Assembly: GCF_001927285.1 (NCBI RefSeq)
Contig: NZ_MSIG01000011.1
Location: 1-64,000, forward strand
Length of the DNA stretch: 64,000 nt
Source: Mongoliimonas terrestris
GTDB taxonomy: Bacteria > Pseudomonadota > Alphaproteobacteria > Rhizobiales > Pleomorphomonadaceae
Direction of reading: 5' to 3'
Shown here: in pieces, positions 62,450 to 64,000 of the stretch
How positions within the stretch are numbered: position 1 is the stretch's first letter
Layout: each line of letters starts with the position of its first letter
The notes under the pieces: generated by a model
Seen by the model: the letters and a program-made list of their open reading frames with translations, nothing else
The model's database searches: none
What the model was told of the DNA's origin: nothing
Made by a program: the position numbers and the translations under genes

Positions 62450-63296
62450 CATCCGCCGCCGCGCGGCCCTCCAGGAGCGTCTCGACCTTGCGCTTGACCT
62501 CGTCCTTCACGGCCTGGGTGGATTTCAGGATGGCGAGCGCCTTCAGGAAGTCCATGACCTTGAAGAGGTCCACCGCCGGCTTGATCAGGATGTCCGGCGT
62601 GCGCGACTTCAGTTTTTCCGCTGTCAGGGTCTGCATCAGGATCTGGCTCGCCCCGAAGATGCTCTCCGAGGCGTTCGGGATCGGCCGGTTGGCGGGCCGG
62701 ACCGGCATGCCGACCACGTCGACCGCGATCACCAGGTCCACGTCCGCGGGGAGCCGGTCGAACGGGAGCGGGTTGACCACGCCGCCGTCGATCAGCACCC
62801 GCCCGTCGATCTCCACCGGCCGGAACAGGATCGGAATGGCGATGGAGGCGGCGATCGCCTTCCTGAGCGGCCCGGAGGAGAGCGCCACCTCCTGGCAGCC
62901 GTAGAAGTCCGCCGCCATGACGGTGAACGGGATGACGAGGTCCTCGAAGGTGGCCGGCAGGTCGGCGGGCAGGAAGAGCTCCACGGTCCGTTCCGCGTCG
63001 AACTGCACGAGGCCGCCGCCGAAGAGGTCGGCGAAGGTCTTCGGGCGCAGCTGCCAGACCTTGCCCCACACGTCCCCCTGCTTGGCGAAGGTCGCCTGCA
63101 CGAACTCGCGCACCGCCGCGCCGGTCATGCCGGCCGCGTAGCCGGCGCCGATGATGGCACCGATGGAGGAGCCGGTGACGGCGACCGGGCGCAGGCCCAT
63201 CTCGTCCAGCGCCTCCAAGACGTGCACGTGCGCCAGCCCGCGCGCTCCGCCGCCGCCGAGAGCAAGGCCGATCCGAGGGGAGGCGGATGTCGACAT
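62421..63296 (-). CDS. Patatin-like phospholipase (RssA-like)
   Basis: This 291-residue protein has the oxyanion stretch GGGGARG (residues 14-20), the nucleophile elbow GSSIG (S44) and the acidic DGG in LIDGGVVNPLP, so it should be an active Ser-Asp lipase. The C-terminal region is helical and charged (AVKDEVKRKVETLLEGRA). The natural lipid is unknown. Its 3' end overlaps the tadA end by 29 bp on the other strand. Confidence 0.92.
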   Translation of the reverse strand: MSTSASPRIGLALGGGGARGLAHVHVLEALDEMGLRPVAVTGSSIGAIIGAGYAAGMTGAAVREFVQATFAKQGDVWGKVWQLRPKTFADLFGGGLVQFDAERTVELFLPADLPATFEDLVIPFTVMAADFYGCQEVALSSGPLRKAIAASIAIPILFRPVEIDGRVLIDGGVVNPLPFDRLPADVDLVIAVDVVGMPVRPANRPIPNASESIFGASQILMQTLTAEKLKSRTPDILIKPAVDLFKVMDFLKALAILKSTQAVKDEVKRKVETLLEGRAAADVIGADGRIP

Positions 63297-63326
63297 GAGC
63301 AGCAGTCCGTTGCGAGAAGCCCGCGA

Positions 63327-64000
63327 TCAGGCGCGGGTGCCGACGGCGCGCCAGCCGATGTCGCGGCGGCAGAAGCCCTCCGGCCAGCGGATCGCGTCGA
63401 CGGCCGCGTAGGCGCGCGCCTGTGCCTCGGCCACGTCCGCGCCCATGGCGGTGACGGCGAGGACACGGCCGCCGTTGGCGACGAGGCGGCCGTCGACAAG
63501 GGCCGTGCCGGCATGGAAGACGGTGGCGCCGAGCGCCTCGGCCGCATCGATGCCCTCGATGGCCGAACCCTTGTCGTAGGCGCCCGGATAGCCCTTGGCG
63601 GCCATCACCACGGTGAGGGCGGTCTCGTCCGAGAAGGCGACCTGAACGTCCCGGAGCCGTCCCTCGGCCGCGGCGAGTGCCAGCTCCAGAAGGTCGCTGG
63701 TCATCCGCGGCAGCATCACCTCGGTTTCCGGATCGCCGAACCGGGTGTTGTACTCGATCAGCTTCGGCCCCTCGGCGGTGATCATCAGGCCGGCGAACAG
63801 GATGCCCGTGAAGGGCGTGCCGCGCCGGGCCATGGCGGTCACGGTCGGGCGGACGATCTCCGCCATGATGCGCTCGGCCATGGCGGCGTCGACGATCGGG
63901 GCGGGCGAATAGGCGCCCATGCCGCCGGTGTTCGGGCCGGTGTCGCCGTCGCCCACGCGCTTGTGGTCCTGGGCGGCGGTCAGCGGCTTCACGGTCTCGC
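63327..64000 (-). CDS. purD: Phosphoribosylamine-glycine ligase, C-terminal part
   Basis: The window edge cuts this gene. About 224 residues are visible, belonging to the ATP-grasp half: QDHKRVGDGDTGPNTGGMGAY, GILFAGLMITAEGPKLIEYN (read in parts) and FGDPETEVMLPRM, then the C-terminal domain with GYPGAYDKG. PurD makes glycinamide ribonucleotide in purine synthesis. The start lies beyond base 64000. It has the same direction as the patatin gene ending upstream of it on the map, with 30 bp between. Confidence 0.96.
   Translation of the reverse strand, partial: ETVKPLTAAQDHKRVGDGDTGPNTGGMGAYSPAPIVDAAMAERIMAEIVRPTVTAMARRGTPFTGILFAGLMITAEGPKLIEYNTRFGDPETEVMLPRMTSDLLELALAAAEGRLRDVQVAFSDETALTVVMAAKGYPGAYDKGSAIEGIDAAEALGATVFHAGTALVDGRLVANGGRVLAVTAMGADVAEAQARAYAAVDAIRWPEGFCRRDIGWRAVGTRA

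Overview
The window is about 64 kb of very GC-rich DNA, densely coded on both strands. It fits an alphaproteobacterium, most likely of the order Hyphomicrobiales (Rhizobiales). The evidence is family content: an HWE-type histidine kinase, a Pat-type protein acetyltransferase, a prkA-yeaH-spoVR operon, a BamF-like DUF3035 lipoprotein, and groESL behind a CIRCE operator. The genus cannot be settled by reading alone. No rRNA, tRNA, phage, insertion sequence or CRISPR array was seen. The nearest things to mobile DNA are short repeat families and two toxin-type loci.

Layout. 1-7.4 kb: a tandem repeat array at the edge, a DEAD-box helicase, an orphan PstS-like binding protein, a small exported protein, an HWE kinase, a Gly-rich exported protein and an ankyrin protein. 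7.8-12.6 kb: the prkA-yeaH-spoVR operon behind a palindrome. 13.2-20 kb: a periplasmic copper chaperone, a SorC regulator with transaldolase, two HTH regulators, a GNAT and small unknowns. 20-22.8 kb: a NitT/TauT-type ABC importer. 23-28.7 kb: a chemoreceptor, Pat and a universal stress protein. 28.8-34.2 kb: a possible structured RNA, an orphan PemK toxin, malate synthase G, a second tandem array, xseA, a REP-like palindrome and a duplicated groEL 3' end. 34.2-38.9 kb: groESL, a GNAT-DMT exporter pair and small unknowns. 39.1-45.5 kb: an NtrC-like ATPase without its sigma-54 loop, CopZ, a TipF-like degenerate EAL protein and an M16 protease pair. 45.8-52.7 kb: BamF-like lipoprotein, lspA, ileS, a Phd-PIN toxin-antitoxin module, ribF and a MaoC hydratase. 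53-64 kb: cheY-cheZ, a HAD phosphatase, mutL, an SDR/LysR divergent pair, rsmD, rluB, tadA, a patatin and a partial purD.

How the genes work together. Housekeeping blocks cover translation and RNA modification (ileS, tadA, rluB, rsmD), envelope biogenesis (lspA, BamF-like, M16 pair), DNA repair (mutL, xseA) and chaperones. Signalling and motility functions are scattered: HWE kinase, chemoreceptor, CheY-CheZ and the TipF-like protein. Copper handling is split between two loci, PCu(A)C at 13 kb and CopZ at 41 kb.

The least explained material is non-coding. There is a two-copy cloverleaf-like hairpin element with a compensatory base change, and two tandem arrays of different period that share a core. 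A three-hairpin region ending in a terminator lies between the stress protein and the orphan toxin. Among proteins, the GAFTGA-less NtrC-like regulator and the RluB with a tail of about 450 residues stand out.
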